From an uncultured Pseudomonadales bacterium (lineage in GTDB: Bacteria; Pseudomonadota; Gammaproteobacteria; Pseudomonadales; Azotimanducaceae): DNA of 64,000 nt. Location: contig OX638346.1 of the NCBI GenBank assembly GCA_951813515.1, positions 1,295,617 through 1,359,616 of the forward strand, in the 5' to 3' direction. Below the pieces are notes generated by a model. It did no database searches. It worked only from the letters and a program-made list of their open reading frames with translations, and was not told where the DNA came from. This document shows positions 1 to 8,942 of this stretch, piece after piece. Position 1 is the first letter of the stretch. Each line of letters begins with the position of its first letter. The position numbers were made by a program, and so were the translations under genes.

Positions 1-175
1 GGGCGACCCAGATCACTACCAGCATCTGCCGACTGATGGGCCAGCCCTTGACCTTGAAGATGACGAACTGCAGCACGGCAGTTGCCATCAAGGCCGCAGT
101 CGCGACAAATATGTCGGTGAAGACATAGACGCCCACGAACGCAACTACCGGCAAGAAGTCGACTAACTGCTTCAT
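1..175 (-). CDS. yciB: YciB/IspZ family inner-membrane septation protein, N-terminal part
   Basis: The reverse strand encodes 58 residues starting MKQLVDFLPVVAFVGVYVFT and continuing through a second hydrophobic stretch; the rest lies beyond the window. The start, with the DFLP motif followed by alternating membrane segments, matches the N-terminus of YciB, an inner-membrane protein of about 180 residues linked to envelope integrity and septation. It is divergent from yciO with 40 bp between the two start codons, so they probably share a promoter region; yciB beside yciO is a familiar gammaproteobacterial neighbourhood. Only the first third is visible, so the call rests on the N-terminal match. 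Confidence 0.75.
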   Translation of the reverse strand, partial: MKQLVDFLPVVAFVGVYVFTDIFVATAALMATAVLQFVIFKVKGWPISRQMLVVIWVA

Positions 176-215
176 GCTTTCGCGGATGCTCCGTGTTTCA
201 ACGATAATAGCCCCT

Positions 216-827
216 ATGAGCCAATACTTCAGCGTCCATCCCACGCATCCGCAACAACGCCTGTTGGCTAGAGCGGCGGAAATAGTCCGCAACGGCGGCG
301 TCATCGCCTACCCGACGGACTCCACCTACGCGCTGGGTTGCCATATCGGCGACAAGAGCGCGCTCGACCGGATCCGCAACATCCGACGGCTGACGACCCG
401 GCATCTTTTCACGCTGATGTGCCGCGACCTGTCCGAACTCGCGACCTACGCCACGGTAAACAACACCAGCTATCGCCTGATCCGGCGCTATACGCCCGGA
501 CCCTATACCTTCATCCTGAGAGCGACGCGCGAAGTGCCGCGGCGCCTGTTGAGTCCCCGACGCACCATCGGTTTGCGGGTGCCGGACTGCCCGGTAACAC
601 TCGGACTCCTGGCGCAACTCGACGAGGCGATGATGTCGACAACGTTGCTATTGCCCGGAGAGGACTTTGCCCTGACCGAAGGCAGCGACATTCGTGATCG
701 GCTGGAGCACGCGATCGACCTGGTCATCGACGGCGGTGCCTGCTCGCGGGACCTGACCACCGTAATCGACCTCACCGGCGATGCGCCCAGCGTGGCGCGG
801 GCGGGTCTGGGACCGTTCGAGCTATAA
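216..827 (+). CDS. yciO: YciO-type Sua5/YrdC family protein
   Basis: 203 residues. The start at 216 (MSQYFSVHPTHPQQRL) was chosen because it aligns with E. coli YciO; an upstream in-frame ATG at 174 would overlap the divergent yciB start. Family signatures run through the protein: GGVIAYPTDSTYALGC near residues 28-43, TLMCRDLSELATY, YTFILRATREVPRRLL and a final TTVIDLT. YciO is a paralogue of TsaC/Sua5, the threonylcarbamoyl-AMP synthase used for tRNA t6A; its own activity is less well settled. trpS follows after 30 bp on the same strand and is probably cotranscribed. Confidence 0.88.
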   Translation: MSQYFSVHPTHPQQRLLARAAEIVRNGGVIAYPTDSTYALGCHIGDKSALDRIRNIRRLTTRHLFTLMCRDLSELATYATVNNTSYRLIRRYTPGPYTFILRATREVPRRLLSPRRTIGLRVPDCPVTLGLLAQLDEAMMSTTLLLPGEDFALTEGSDIRDRLEHAIDLVIDGGACSRDLTTVIDLTGDAPSVARAGLGPFEL

Positions 828-857
828 TTCCGCCGCGTTGTACAGGATTCCACGGAC

Positions 858-2072
858 TTGAGCAGCACTGACTCGGACCGGCGGGTTGTATCCGGCATGC
901 GTCCAACCGGCCGCATGCACATTGGCCACTATTACGGCGCTCTCCAGAACTGGGTGCAGTTGCAGCACGAATACGAGTGCTTCTTTTTCGTCGCCGACTG
1001 GCACGCGCTGACCACCCACTACGAAGACGTTCCCGATATAGAGCAGCACACGCTCGACATGGTGATCGACTGGCTGGCTGCGGGAATCGACCCCGGGGCC
1101 GCGACGATCTTCGTGCAGAGCCGCGTCCCCGAGCACGCAGAACTCCACCTCCTGCTGTCCATGATCACACCCGTGAGCTGGCTGGAACGCGTTCCGAGCT
1201 ACAAGGAACAGCAGAAGCGGCTGAACGATCGGGACCTCTCGACTTACGGTTTCCTGGGCTATCCGCTCCTGCAGTCCGCCGACGTTCTCATCTATCGCGC
1301 CAGCAGGGTTCCGGTAGGGGCCGACCAGACCGCCCATATCGAGGTCATGCGCGAGATCGCGCGGCGGTTCAACTACATCTACGGGCGCGATCCGGGTTTC
1401 GAGGCGCATGCCCGCGCGGCCATCGACAAGATGGGCAGAAAGGCGGCGAAGCTCTACCGCGACGCGCGCAAGCGGTATCTCGAGCGTGGCGATCACGAAG
1501 CTCTCGAGATCGGGCGGGCGCTCCTGTCCGAGCAGCGAAACCTGTCCATCGGTGACCAGGAACGGCTGTTCGGATACCTGGAGGGTGGCGGGCGCATCAT
1601 CCTTCCGGAGACCAAGGTGTTGCTGACCGAAACGCCAACGGTTCCCGGCCTCGACGGCGAAAAGATGTCGAAGTCGTACAACAACACCATTCCCCTGCGC
1701 GAAGACCCGAAGGAGGTCGAGCGCAAGATAAGGACCATGCCCACCGATCCCGCCCGCGTGAGACGCCACGATCCGGGAAATCCCGAGAAATGTCCCGTGT
1801 TCGCCATGCACAAGCTCCTGTCGGACGAATCCGTGCGCACCTGGGCCGACGACGGTTGCCGGTCCGCCGGGATCGGTTGCATCGACTGCAAGGGTCCGCT
1901 CATCGACGCGATCAACGCCGAACTGGCGCCGATTCACGAGCGCGCCGAACAATTCGAGGGCAACGAGGAACTGGTGAAGTCCATCATCGACGAGGGATCC
2001 GAAACGGCGCGGGACATCGCGCGGGAGACCATGGAAGATGTTCGCGCGGCCGTCGGAGTCAACTACCGATGA
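858..2072 (+). CDS. trpS: Tryptophan--tRNA ligase
   Basis: 404 residues, read from a TTG start at 858; an ATG at 897 (M14) lies just before the first core strand and is an alternative. The class I synthetase HIGH motif is at residues 21-24 and KMSKS at 269-273. The protein charges tRNA-Trp with tryptophan in the cytoplasm. It is about 70 residues longer than E. coli TrpS because of an Arg/Lys- and Glu-rich insertion around residues 180-255, before the KMSKS loop; longer TrpS forms of this kind occur in other gammaproteobacteria. The stop codon overlaps the scpA start, so translation is probably coupled. Confidence 0.95.
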   Translation: MSSTDSDRRVVSGMRPTGRMHIGHYYGALQNWVQLQHEYECFFFVADWHALTTHYEDVPDIEQHTLDMVIDWLAAGIDPGAATIFVQSRVPEHAELHLLLSMITPVSWLERVPSYKEQQKRLNDRDLSTYGFLGYPLLQSADVLIYRASRVPVGADQTAHIEVMREIARRFNYIYGRDPGFEAHARAAIDKMGRKAAKLYRDARKRYLERGDHEALEIGRALLSEQRNLSIGDQERLFGYLEGGGRIILPETKVLLTETPTVPGLDGEKMSKSYNNTIPLREDPKEVERKIRTMPTDPARVRRHDPGNPEKCPVFAMHKLLSDESVRTWADDGCRSAGIGCIDCKGPLIDAINAELAPIHERAEQFEGNEELVKSIIDEGSETARDIARETMEDVRAAVGVNYR

Positions 2073-2902
2073 ACGACGGGGAACGCGAGGGCGCACGACT
2101 CCAGGACGCGCGAAAGGCCGGCAACGAAGAAAACGTGGTCGCCATCGTTGGCGATACGATCATCAAGTCGCTGCCCACCGATCTGTACATTCCCCCGGAT
2201 GCACTGGAAGTGTTTCTTGGCGCGTTCGAAGGTCCCATGGACCTGCTGCTATACCTGATTCGCCGGCGCAATCTCGACATCCTCGAAATCAGCGTATCGG
2301 AAGTCACCGATCAGTACATGCGCTATATCGAGATGATGACCGCCATGAAACTCACCTTGGCCGGCGAGTATCTGGCGATGGCCGCGACCCTGGCCGAGAT
2401 CAAGTCGCGGCTGTTGCTGCCGCGGACCGAGGCGGTCGAAGAGGAAGAAGAGGACCCCCGGGCCGAGTTGGTTCGAAGACTGCGGGAGTACGAGCGTTTC
2501 AAGGCTGCCGCCGCAGACCTCGAGGCGCTGCCCCGCCTCGAGAGGGACATCCAGCCAGCCGCCGCCGCGCTGCCCACCTTGATCGAGCGCAAGATAGAGC
2601 CGATGGTGGAAATGAAGGATCTGCTGCTCGCCATGGCCGATATCCTGCACCGCGCGGCACTCAATGAACGCCACGCCGTCGCCATGGAAACCCTGTCCGT
2701 CCGCGAGCGCATGTCCTTGGTGCTCACGGCAGTCAACTCGCGGCGCGGATTCGTTCCCTTTACCGACCTTTTCGACGTCGAGGAAGGCAAGCAGGGCGTA
2801 ATCGTGACCTTTCTGGCATTGATGGAACTCAGCCGGGAAGGCGTGATCGAAATCGTGCAGCGCGGATTCCGTGCGCCGATATACGTACGGGCCGGCACCT
2901 GA
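2069..2902 (+). CDS. scpA: Segregation and condensation protein A
   Basis: 277 residues. ATG at 2069 overlaps the trpS stop (ATGA). The kleisin signature EVFLGAFEGPMDLLLYLIRRRNLDI follows a roughly 45-residue variable N-terminus, and LAGEYLAMAATLAEIKSRLLLP is typical of the ScpA N-terminal SMC-binding region. An acidic EEEEEDPRAEL linker precedes the C-terminal winged helix. ScpA bridges the SMC dimer heads together with ScpB in chromosome condensation and segregation. It is followed by scpB with a stop/start overlap at 2902, and the trpS-scpA-scpB-rluB order is conserved in gammaproteobacteria. Confidence 0.93.
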   Translation: MNDGEREGARLQDARKAGNEENVVAIVGDTIIKSLPTDLYIPPDALEVFLGAFEGPMDLLLYLIRRRNLDILEISVSEVTDQYMRYIEMMTAMKLTLAGEYLAMAATLAEIKSRLLLPRTEAVEEEEEDPRAELVRRLREYERFKAAAADLEALPRLERDIQPAAAALPTLIERKIEPMVEMKDLLLAMADILHRAALNERHAVAMETLSVRERMSLVLTAVNSRRGFVPFTDLFDVEEGKQGVIVTFLALMELSREGVIEIVQRGFRAPIYVRAGT

Positions 2903-3585
2903 TGCTCAAGCAGAAAGAAATTGAACAGGCGCTCGAGGCCGTCCTGCTGGCCGCGGAAGAGCCTGTTTCCATCGACCGGCTGATCGGCCTGTTCGACGCC
3001 GGGGACCTGCCTGAAGGAAGTCCGCGACAGGCCATCAGGACGGCCCTGGCCGAGATCGAGTACGCGCTTGAGGGACGCGGCTATGAGTTGAAGCGGGTCG
3101 CGAGCGGCTACAGGTTCCAGATTCGGCAATCCATGAGTCCGTGGGTGAGCCGTCTGAAGGAAACGCGGCCACCCCGGTTCTCCCGCGCCCTCATGGAAAC
3201 GCTGGCGCTGATCGCCTACAAGCAGCCCGCCACCCGCGGCGACATCGAAGCCGTGCGCGGGGTAAGCGTCAGTCCGAACATCATGCGCACGCTGCTGGAG
3301 CGCGGGTGGATCAGTGTCGTCGGTCAGCGAGCCGTGCCTGGCCGACCGACCCTGTATGGCACTACGCGCGCCTTCCTCGACTACTTCAATCTCAGGAGTC
3401 TTGACGAACTGCCCCCACTCTCGGAAATACGGGCGCTGGTCGACCCGCACGTCGCGGAAGGCGACGGGGAAATCGAAACCGGTTCGGACGCAGAATCGGC
3501 CGACACGGAAGAAACCGATACCGCAAACGAGGAATCAGCCCGCCCGTTGGCGGAAGTCGTTCCATTGCCCACGCCCAAACGGTAG
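2902..3585 (+). CDS. scpB: Segregation and condensation protein B
   Basis: 227 residues. Two winged-helix domains occupy roughly residues 1-160; recognisable blocks are EQALEAVLLAAEEPVSIDRL, ALMETLALIAYKQPATRGDIEAVRGV and GRPTLYGTTRAFLDYFNL, all ScpB signatures. The last 55 residues are acidic and low in complexity. ScpB dimers bind ScpA and stabilise the SMC complex. The start overlaps the scpA stop by one base, indicating coupled translation. Confidence 0.93.
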   Translation: MLKQKEIEQALEAVLLAAEEPVSIDRLIGLFDAGDLPEGSPRQAIRTALAEIEYALEGRGYELKRVASGYRFQIRQSMSPWVSRLKETRPPRFSRALMETLALIAYKQPATRGDIEAVRGVSVSPNIMRTLLERGWISVVGQRAVPGRPTLYGTTRAFLDYFNLRSLDELPPLSEIRALVDPHVAEGDGEIETGSDAESADTEETDTANEESARPLAEVVPLPTPKR

Positions 3586-3615
3586 CCGCGCCCGATCACG
3601 CAGAATGGAGCCCAG

Positions 3616-4416
3616 GTGTCGGACAAGCTGCAAAAGGTGCTCGCCTCCCACGGCCTCGGATCGCGCCGCCAGATGGAGAAGTGGATCGTCGCGGGACGCG
3701 TCGCCGTCAACGGTCAGGCGGCGACAATCGGGGATCGCGTAGACGAAACCGACCGCATCGCCGTGGACGGCCGGCAGCTCGTCCTTCGACGCACGCAAGC
3801 CCCCCGCGTACTGGTCATGAACAAGCGCGAGGGCGTCATCTGCACGCGCGAGGACCCGCAAGGCCGCGAGACCGTGTTCGAGGCATTGCCCCGCATCCGC
3901 CAGGGGCGCTGGCTGAACGTCGGGCGGCTCGACATCAACTCCAGTGGGCTCCTCCTGTTGACCACCGACGGCACGCTGGCGCACCGCCTGACGCACCCCT
4001 CGACGGGAATCGACCGCGAATACGCGGTCCGCGTAAACGGTGAGCTTTCCCCCGAAGACATCGAGCGCCTGTTGAGGGGGGTGGACATCGAAGGCGAAAC
4101 CCGCCGTTTCTCTGACCTGCGCTACTACGACGGCAGCGGCCGCAACCACTGGTACCACGCGGTGCTCATGGAAGGACGGAACCACGAAGTTCGCGATCTG
4201 TTCGGAAGCCTGGGACGCATGGTTTCGCGACTCAAGCGGGTACGCTACGGACCCGTCATCCTGCCGTCATGGCTCAAGCGCGGACAGGTCACCGAGATGG
4301 GTCCCGACGACCTGGCAACGCTCTACGGTCTGCTGCGCCTGCCCATCACGCAGCGGGCGTCACCACGCAAGACGTCTTCACGCTCGCTGCTGATCCCGTA
4401 CCCTGAACTTCCTTAA
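3616..4416 (+). CDS. rluB: 23S rRNA pseudouridine synthase, RluB type
   Basis: 266 residues from a GTG start at 3616; the nearby ATG at 3605 is in another frame. An N-terminal S4 RNA-binding domain (residues 1-60, KVLASHGLGSRRQMEKWI) precedes an RsuA/RluB/E/F catalytic domain with the motif GRLDINSSGLLLLTTDG; the catalytic aspartate is D106. RluB isomerises U2605 (E. coli numbering) of 23S rRNA. Its place after scpAB supports RluB rather than RluE/F. It converges on ubiG with only 7 bp between the genes. Confidence 0.9.
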   Translation: MSDKLQKVLASHGLGSRRQMEKWIVAGRVAVNGQAATIGDRVDETDRIAVDGRQLVLRRTQAPRVLVMNKREGVICTREDPQGRETVFEALPRIRQGRWLNVGRLDINSSGLLLLTTDGTLAHRLTHPSTGIDREYAVRVNGELSPEDIERLLRGVDIEGETRRFSDLRYYDGSGRNHWYHAVLMEGRNHEVRDLFGSLGRMVSRLKRVRYGPVILPSWLKRGQVTEMGPDDLATLYGLLRLPITQRASPRKTSSRSLLIPYPELP

Positions 4417-4423
4417 CCCACCC

Positions 4424-5158
4424 TTAGCCCGGTTTCCGTGCGTGGAGCAGGTAGTTCACGTCCACGTCCCGCGTCAGCGCGCAACGCCGCGTAAACGGGC
4501 TGTAGCGCATGCCGTCGATCGAAACGAGTTCCAGCCCGGCGTCGCGAACCGCCCTCGCCAACTCTGCCGGACGGATGAACTTCGCATAGTCGTGGGTTCC
4601 CCGGGGCAGCAGCCCCAGGATGTACTCGGCACCCACCACGGCGAGCGCGTAGGCCTTCGGATGACGGTTGATCGTTGATACAACGACATCGCCCCCCGGC
4701 GCGGCGAGCCGAGCCAGGGAACGGACCGTCGCCGCCATGTCCGGGACGTGCTCGAGCATTTCGAGGCAGGTGACCACCGAGAAGGCTTGAGGCTCCTCCT
4801 CCACGAACTCCTCGGGCGAGGCTCGGAGATAGAGGATTTCATTCTCGACGCCGGATTCGATCGCATGCAACCGCGCGACCGCCAGCGGGCCCTGGGCCAC
4901 GTCGATCCCGGTGACATCGGCACCGAGCGCGGCCAGGCTTTCTGTCAGGATTCCGCCGCCACAGCCCACATCGACAACCCTGGCGCCCGACAGCGCGCAC
5001 CGCTCCTGCAGGTACCCGACGCGCAGGGGATTGATGTCGTGCAGCGCCTTGAAGTCGCCGTTCGGATCCCACCATCGATGCGCCAACGCCTCGAACTTGG
5101 CGATCTCTGCCGGGTCCACGTTTGGCACGGTAGTCACGCGCGCATCCTGTCCGGCCAC
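4424..5158 (-). CDS. ubiG: Ubiquinone biosynthesis O-methyltransferase
   Basis: 244 residues. FEALAHRWWDPNGDFKALHDINPLR at residues 22-46 is diagnostic of UbiG, and the SAM-binding motif VVDVGCGGG spans 61-69. The C-terminal HDYAKFIRPAEL block is also typical. UbiG carries out both O-methylations of ubiquinone synthesis, using SAM. Its start lies inside the 3' end of the upstream deaminase gene (25-bp overlap), so the two form an operon. The same pair occurs in Pseudomonas. Confidence 0.93.
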   Translation of the reverse strand: MAGQDARVTTVPNVDPAEIAKFEALAHRWWDPNGDFKALHDINPLRVGYLQERCALSGARVVDVGCGGGILTESLAALGADVTGIDVAQGPLAVARLHAIESGVENEILYLRASPEEFVEEEPQAFSVVTCLEMLEHVPDMAATVRSLARLAAPGGDVVVSTINRHPKAYALAVVGAEYILGLLPRGTHDYAKFIRPAELARAVRDAGLELVSIDGMRYSPFTRRCALTRDVDVNYLLHARKPG

Positions 5159-6453
5159 TCCCGCGCCCGGGCCATGACGCGATCGATGTCAAGGGTGGTG
5201 AAGCGGCCCCGCTCATACAGGCAGCGACCCCTCACCCAAACGTGACTCACATGCCGGCCCGCCTGGGTATGCACCAGTTGCTCGCGCACATCGTGCACCG
5301 GCTGGACAGATGGATGATCAAAATCCACCGCAATCAGGTCCGCCGACTTGCCGCACTCGATGGAGCCGATCTCATCCGAAAGCCCCAGCGCGCGCGCGCT
5401 GCCAAGTGTCGCCATCTTCAGCATTTCCGCCGACGGCGCCACGGCCACATCGTTCGCAGTAGCCTTCCACGCGAGCATCGCGGTGCGCAACTCCTGGAAC
5501 ATGTCGAGCGAGTTGTTCGAGGCCGCACCATCCGTTCCGAGCCCCACGGTGACGCCCGCATGCTTCAGGTCGCCGACGCGGCAAAGGCCGCTGGCCAGCA
5601 ACAGGTTCGAGTGCACGCAATGAATCACCCGCACGCCGCCGCGCGCGATGCACTCGATCTCGGCATCGTCAAGCTGGGTCATGTGCACCGCCTGCAGGCT
5701 CGGCGTGATCAACCCCATTTCGGATAGATAGCGGATCCAGGACATGCCGGTACGCTTCCTCGCTTCGGCGACCTCGGTCTGGGTCTCATGCAGATGCATG
5801 TGTATGTCCGCTCCGACTTCATCCGCCAGCGTCTGTATCTGTTTCAGCGCCTGTGGTTCCACCGCATAGCACGAGTGTGGACCAAAGGCGACCTTGATCA
5901 ATTCCTGGTCGCGGTACTGGTCGTGCAGTTCGACGCCTCGGTGAATGCACTCGTCGATGTCGCGCGCGCCCGCGGTTGGCGCGTTCACCACCGGCACCGC
6001 CAACTGCAGCCGGAAACCCGTCCGCACCGCCGTGTCGGCAGCGACCTCCGGATACCAGTAATGGTCGCTGGCGCAGGTCGTGCCGGAAGCAATCATTTCC
6101 GCCAGCGCAAGCGCCGTGCCGTCGGCAACGAAATCGCGATCCACGATGCGCTTCTCAAGAGGCCACACGACTTCGTTGAGCCACGTATCGAGCGGCTGCG
6201 AGCAGGCCAGGCCGCGCATGAGCGACATCGCCAGGTGGCCGTGGGCATTGACCAAACCCGGCATCAATACGTGGGAATCGAGTTCGATCGTTTGGGCTTC
6301 GGGATACAGCCCAACGAGCCTGTCGAGCGGTTCAACCGCCGCAATGCGCCCACCTTCAACCGCCACGCCGAAATCCTCCCATACCACCTCGTCCGGTACG
6401 ATCGGGAGGAGATAGCGCGGTTTGAGAATGGTCGCCGACATGCGAACAAGCAT
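5134..6453 (-). CDS. mtaD: TRZ/ATZ family amidohydrolase, 5'-methylthioadenosine/S-adenosylhomocysteine deaminase type
   Basis: 439 residues from ATG 6453; ATG 6441 (MSATIL) is equally possible because neither has a clear Shine-Dalgarno. Metal ligands of the cyclic-deaminase amidohydrolases are present: HGH at about 71-73, LHLHET near 205-210, and the late GLGTDGAASNN with its metal-binding Asp. Homologues next to ubiG and gyrA in Pseudomonas deaminate methylthioadenosine. Substrate is inferred from that synteny and is not proven here. In Pseudomonas, mtnA and gyrA come next on the other side; here a 16.5-kb accessory block intervenes. Confidence 0.82.
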   Translation of the reverse strand: MLVRMSATILKPRYLLPIVPDEVVWEDFGVAVEGGRIAAVEPLDRLVGLYPEAQTIELDSHVLMPGLVNAHGHLAMSLMRGLACSQPLDTWLNEVVWPLEKRIVDRDFVADGTALALAEMIASGTTCASDHYWYPEVAADTAVRTGFRLQLAVPVVNAPTAGARDIDECIHRGVELHDQYRDQELIKVAFGPHSCYAVEPQALKQIQTLADEVGADIHMHLHETQTEVAEARKRTGMSWIRYLSEMGLITPSLQAVHMTQLDDAEIECIARGGVRVIHCVHSNLLLASGLCRVGDLKHAGVTVGLGTDGAASNNSLDMFQELRTAMLAWKATANDVAVAPSAEMLKMATLGSARALGLSDEIGSIECGKSADLIAVDFDHPSVQPVHDVREQLVHTQAGRHVSHVWVRGRCLYERGRFTTLDIDRVMARAREWPDRMRA

Positions 6454-6598
6454 ACTCAGGATGCTGAATCCGTGCCCGGACCTTGAGCAAGACCAACAAC
6501 GTCGCGCCTTTTGGTAGATCACGGTAAGACCCCGCCCGCCCGGCGACCGCTCTCCTGGCGATAGAATGCAACCAAGGAGAGACACTGAAACGAAGCTC

Positions 6599-7597
6599 AT
6601 GCCGATGACCCCGGTAGAACAAACAACCTGGCTGGCTCAGGTCGCCGAAGAGATCGTCGATCCGGAACGGCCCATCGTCGATCCGCATCACCACATGTGG
6701 CGGGGCAGATACGTGCTGGAGGACCTCTGGGCCGACACCGAGTCCGGGCACAACGTCTTGAAGACCGTCTTCATCGAATGCAGGTCGGAGTACCGGCAGG
6801 ATGGTCCCGAGCACCTGCGCCCGGTCGGCGAAACGAAATTCATGGCCCGCATCGCCAAGGCGAGTCGCGGCCACGGCCGTGCCGAAATCTCGGGTATCGT
6901 CGCCTACACCGACCTGGCGCAGGATTCCGGCAGGGTACGCACCGTGTGCGATGCCCATCGCGACGCAAGCGACGGCCTGTTCCGCGGCATTCGCCACGGC
7001 GGAGCGCACGAACCGGGCCGGACGTCCCTGTGGGGAGATCCCGCCACGCAGCCCGAACTCTACTCCCGGGAAGATTTCAGAAAGAGTGTCGCGCTACTCG
7101 GCGAGATGGGCCTCGTCTACGAGACGTGGCACCACCACAATCAGAACCGTGGTTTTGCCGACGTGGCCGAATCCGCCCCTGGAACAGTGATGGTGCTGAA
7201 TCACCTGGGTTCACCCGTTGGCAGCGGGCGCTTCGCCGACAGGCGCGAGGAAGTCCTGGCCCAGTGGAAGCGGGACATGGCGGAACTCGCCGCGTGCGAA
7301 AACGTGGTCATGAAGCTCGGCGGGCTGGGCATGCCGAGCTACCACTTCGGCTGGCACCTTCGGGAAACACCGGCAACATCGGATGAAGTCCTCGCGGCCC
7401 AGCGCGACTACTACCTGTATGCCATCGACTGTTTCGGCCCGGACCGCTGCATGTTCGAGAGCAATTTCCCGGTGGACAAGCTATCGATGTCCTATCACGT
7501 CTACTGGAACGCCATGAAGAAGATCGCGGCGGGATTCTCCGGGGACGAGAAGGACATGCTGTTTTCCGGCACGGCGACCCGCGTCTACAACCTCTGA
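6599..7597 (+). CDS. Amidohydrolase-related TIM-barrel metal hydrolase (COG3618/amidohydrolase 2)
   Basis: 332 residues. ATG 6599 was preferred to ATG 6566 because an AGGAGA sequence lies between them. The N-terminal metal motif DPHHHMW (H30, H32) and C-terminal CMFESNFPVDK are those of the amidohydrolase-2 family, which includes lactonases and 2-pyrone-4,6-dicarboxylate hydrolase. Other blocks are FRGIRHG and MKLGGLGMP. The substrate cannot be inferred from sequence. It is divergent from mtaD (145 bp) and convergent with a dioxygenase gene, at the left end of the accessory block. Confidence 0.78.
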   Translation: MPMTPVEQTTWLAQVAEEIVDPERPIVDPHHHMWRGRYVLEDLWADTESGHNVLKTVFIECRSEYRQDGPEHLRPVGETKFMARIAKASRGHGRAEISGIVAYTDLAQDSGRVRTVCDAHRDASDGLFRGIRHGGAHEPGRTSLWGDPATQPELYSREDFRKSVALLGEMGLVYETWHHHNQNRGFADVAESAPGTVMVLNHLGSPVGSGRFADRREEVLAQWKRDMAELAACENVVMKLGGLGMPSYHFGWHLRETPATSDEVLAAQRDYYLYAIDCFGPDRCMFESNFPVDKLSMSYHVYWNAMKKIAAGFSGDEKDMLFSGTATRVYNL

Positions 7598-7631
7598 CCG
7601 CGAAGTCGGGACCCGTTTTCGGGAAGATGGT

Positions 7632-7677
7632 TGTCGCACATCCGCGACAGCGCGCCCTCGCCAACCAGGGCGAGGGC
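7632..7677. terminator. Two hairpins between convergent genes
   Basis: TGTCGC/GCGACA (7632-7637 with 7644-7649) is followed by a perfect 9-bp stem GCCCTCGCC/GGCGAGGGC (7654-7662 with 7669-7677). They sit between the ends of the amidohydrolase (7597) and the dioxygenase (7697). No T run follows on either strand, so this is terminator-like only; it could act in both directions. Confidence 0.4.
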
Positions 7678-7696
7678 TGCGCTTCGATGCCGGCGT

Positions 7697-8743
7697 TTAG
7701 TGGAAGGGGTTGTCCTTGTCCCGCGTATTGACCCCGGACACCTCTTCGTAAGCTTCGATGTACTTCTCCGCTTTCGCGGTGAACGACACCCGGTCGCCCT
7801 GGGTCGAGTAGCCGGGAATGCAGCCCTGCTGCAATACCATCGCCACCCGCGGCCCATGCTTGGCGACCATCTCCTCGAGCATCCCCTCGGGTATCTTGCC
7901 GATGAAGTTCTCCAGCGGCCGCATGAACGGCCGGTTGAAGTAGACCGTCACGCTGACCCGGAGCCCCGGCGCCGTGCGATTGTACGCGGCGTGCCAGGCG
8001 TTGCCATGCCAGACGACCAGCGAGCCGGCCTTGCCTTCAATGGGGATAGCCTTGTCGTTCTCGGCCAGGATGGTTTCGCGGCCAACCGGTGCGCGCCCGT
8101 ACTTGTGACTGCCCGGTACGATCGCCGTGGCGCCGTTTTCCCGGGTGAAATCCGTCAACAGGTACGTGCACTGGGCAGCATAGGCCTGCGCCGGAAACGG
8201 TGACGGCAATCCGCCCGAGTCGGTGTGCAGGGGAAAGTTGCTCTTGTTCGGCCCCTTCATCCAACACCCCATGTTGGACAATACGGCGCTGTAGCCCAAC
8301 AGGTACGTGACCAGCGCCAGCAGCGGCGGGTTCATCAGCGCCTCTGCGAACACCGGGTCATCGTAGAAGATCGAGTGCATCCGATCACCGAAGGGCGAAT
8401 CGACCAGGCCGGGGTTGTTCGTTGCGACGGCTGGAGTCTGGTCCTTCAGTTGGCTCCGGCCGAACCTGTCGTTCTTGGCGCCGAAGAGCATGTTCGGTTG
8501 ATAGGCGTGGGTTTCACCAGTCTCCATATCGGGCCGCTCGCCGTTGCGCTTCTCGGCGATGTCGAGCAGGGCGGTGAGCATCCGGTCGGCCATGCCGTTC
8601 GGGTTCGCAAGCTCGGGCGGGACCACAGTGAAACCGTGGGCGTCCAAGTCTGCGACGTTCGATTCCATGCCGAGTTCGCATATGTCGTTCCACGCGCGCT
8701 CATGGGGATCAGACGTGTCTGTTACTGCTGGTACTGCTGCCAT
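7697..8743 (-). CDS. Phytanoyl-CoA dioxygenase (PhyH) family protein 1
   Basis: 348 residues from ATG 8743, preceded by an AGGAAAGGA Shine-Dalgarno. The Fe(II) facial triad is HTD at H173/D175 (SNFPLHTDSGG) and H251 (AWHAAYNRTAPGLR), with R262 placed to bind 2-oxoglutarate. GCWMKGPNKSNF and ENGATAIVPGSHK are shared almost verbatim with the paralogue at 12988-14007. Such proteins hydroxylate diverse small molecules; the substrate is unknown. An open frame continues upstream, but that part is debris of the vapC pseudogene. Confidence 0.82.
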   Translation of the reverse strand: MAAVPAVTDTSDPHERAWNDICELGMESNVADLDAHGFTVVPPELANPNGMADRMLTALLDIAEKRNGERPDMETGETHAYQPNMLFGAKNDRFGRSQLKDQTPAVATNNPGLVDSPFGDRMHSIFYDDPVFAEALMNPPLLALVTYLLGYSAVLSNMGCWMKGPNKSNFPLHTDSGGLPSPFPAQAYAAQCTYLLTDFTRENGATAIVPGSHKYGRAPVGRETILAENDKAIPIEGKAGSLVVWHGNAWHAAYNRTAPGLRVSVTVYFNRPFMRPLENFIGKIPEGMLEEMVAKHGPRVAMVLQQGCIPGYSTQGDRVSFTAKAEKYIEAYEEVSGVNTRDKDNPFH

Positions 8744-8833
8744 GATTCCTTTCCTCCCAGAATTTATCTCTCCGATTCTACGCCTAGCCTCAGAATTGCG
8801 CCAAGCTCGCCGCGTTGCCCCATTGCCCCGGCC

Positions 8834-8942
8834 TGCAACCGAAGACATACAGATGTCCCCCGCATTCGCCTCAAACCTCTCTCAGGGTCACGTCGCGTTC
8901 GTTTATGAGATAGATACGCAGGTCCGTATCCAGTATGAACAT
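8834..8942 (-). pseudogene. vapC toxin remnant, frameshifted and truncated
   Basis: Starting at 8942, in a TGATG overlap with the vapB stop, the frame reads MFILDTDLRIYLINERDVTL and stops after 23 codons (stop at 8871-8873). The LDTD...IYLINER block is the PIN-domain start of VapC. Moving one base at about 8878 restores RFEANAGDICMSSVA, the next conserved VapC block; after that similarity is lost. This is a toxin gene killed by a one-base frameshift and by loss of its 3' two thirds. The distal frame runs into the phyH 5' end. Confidence 0.7.
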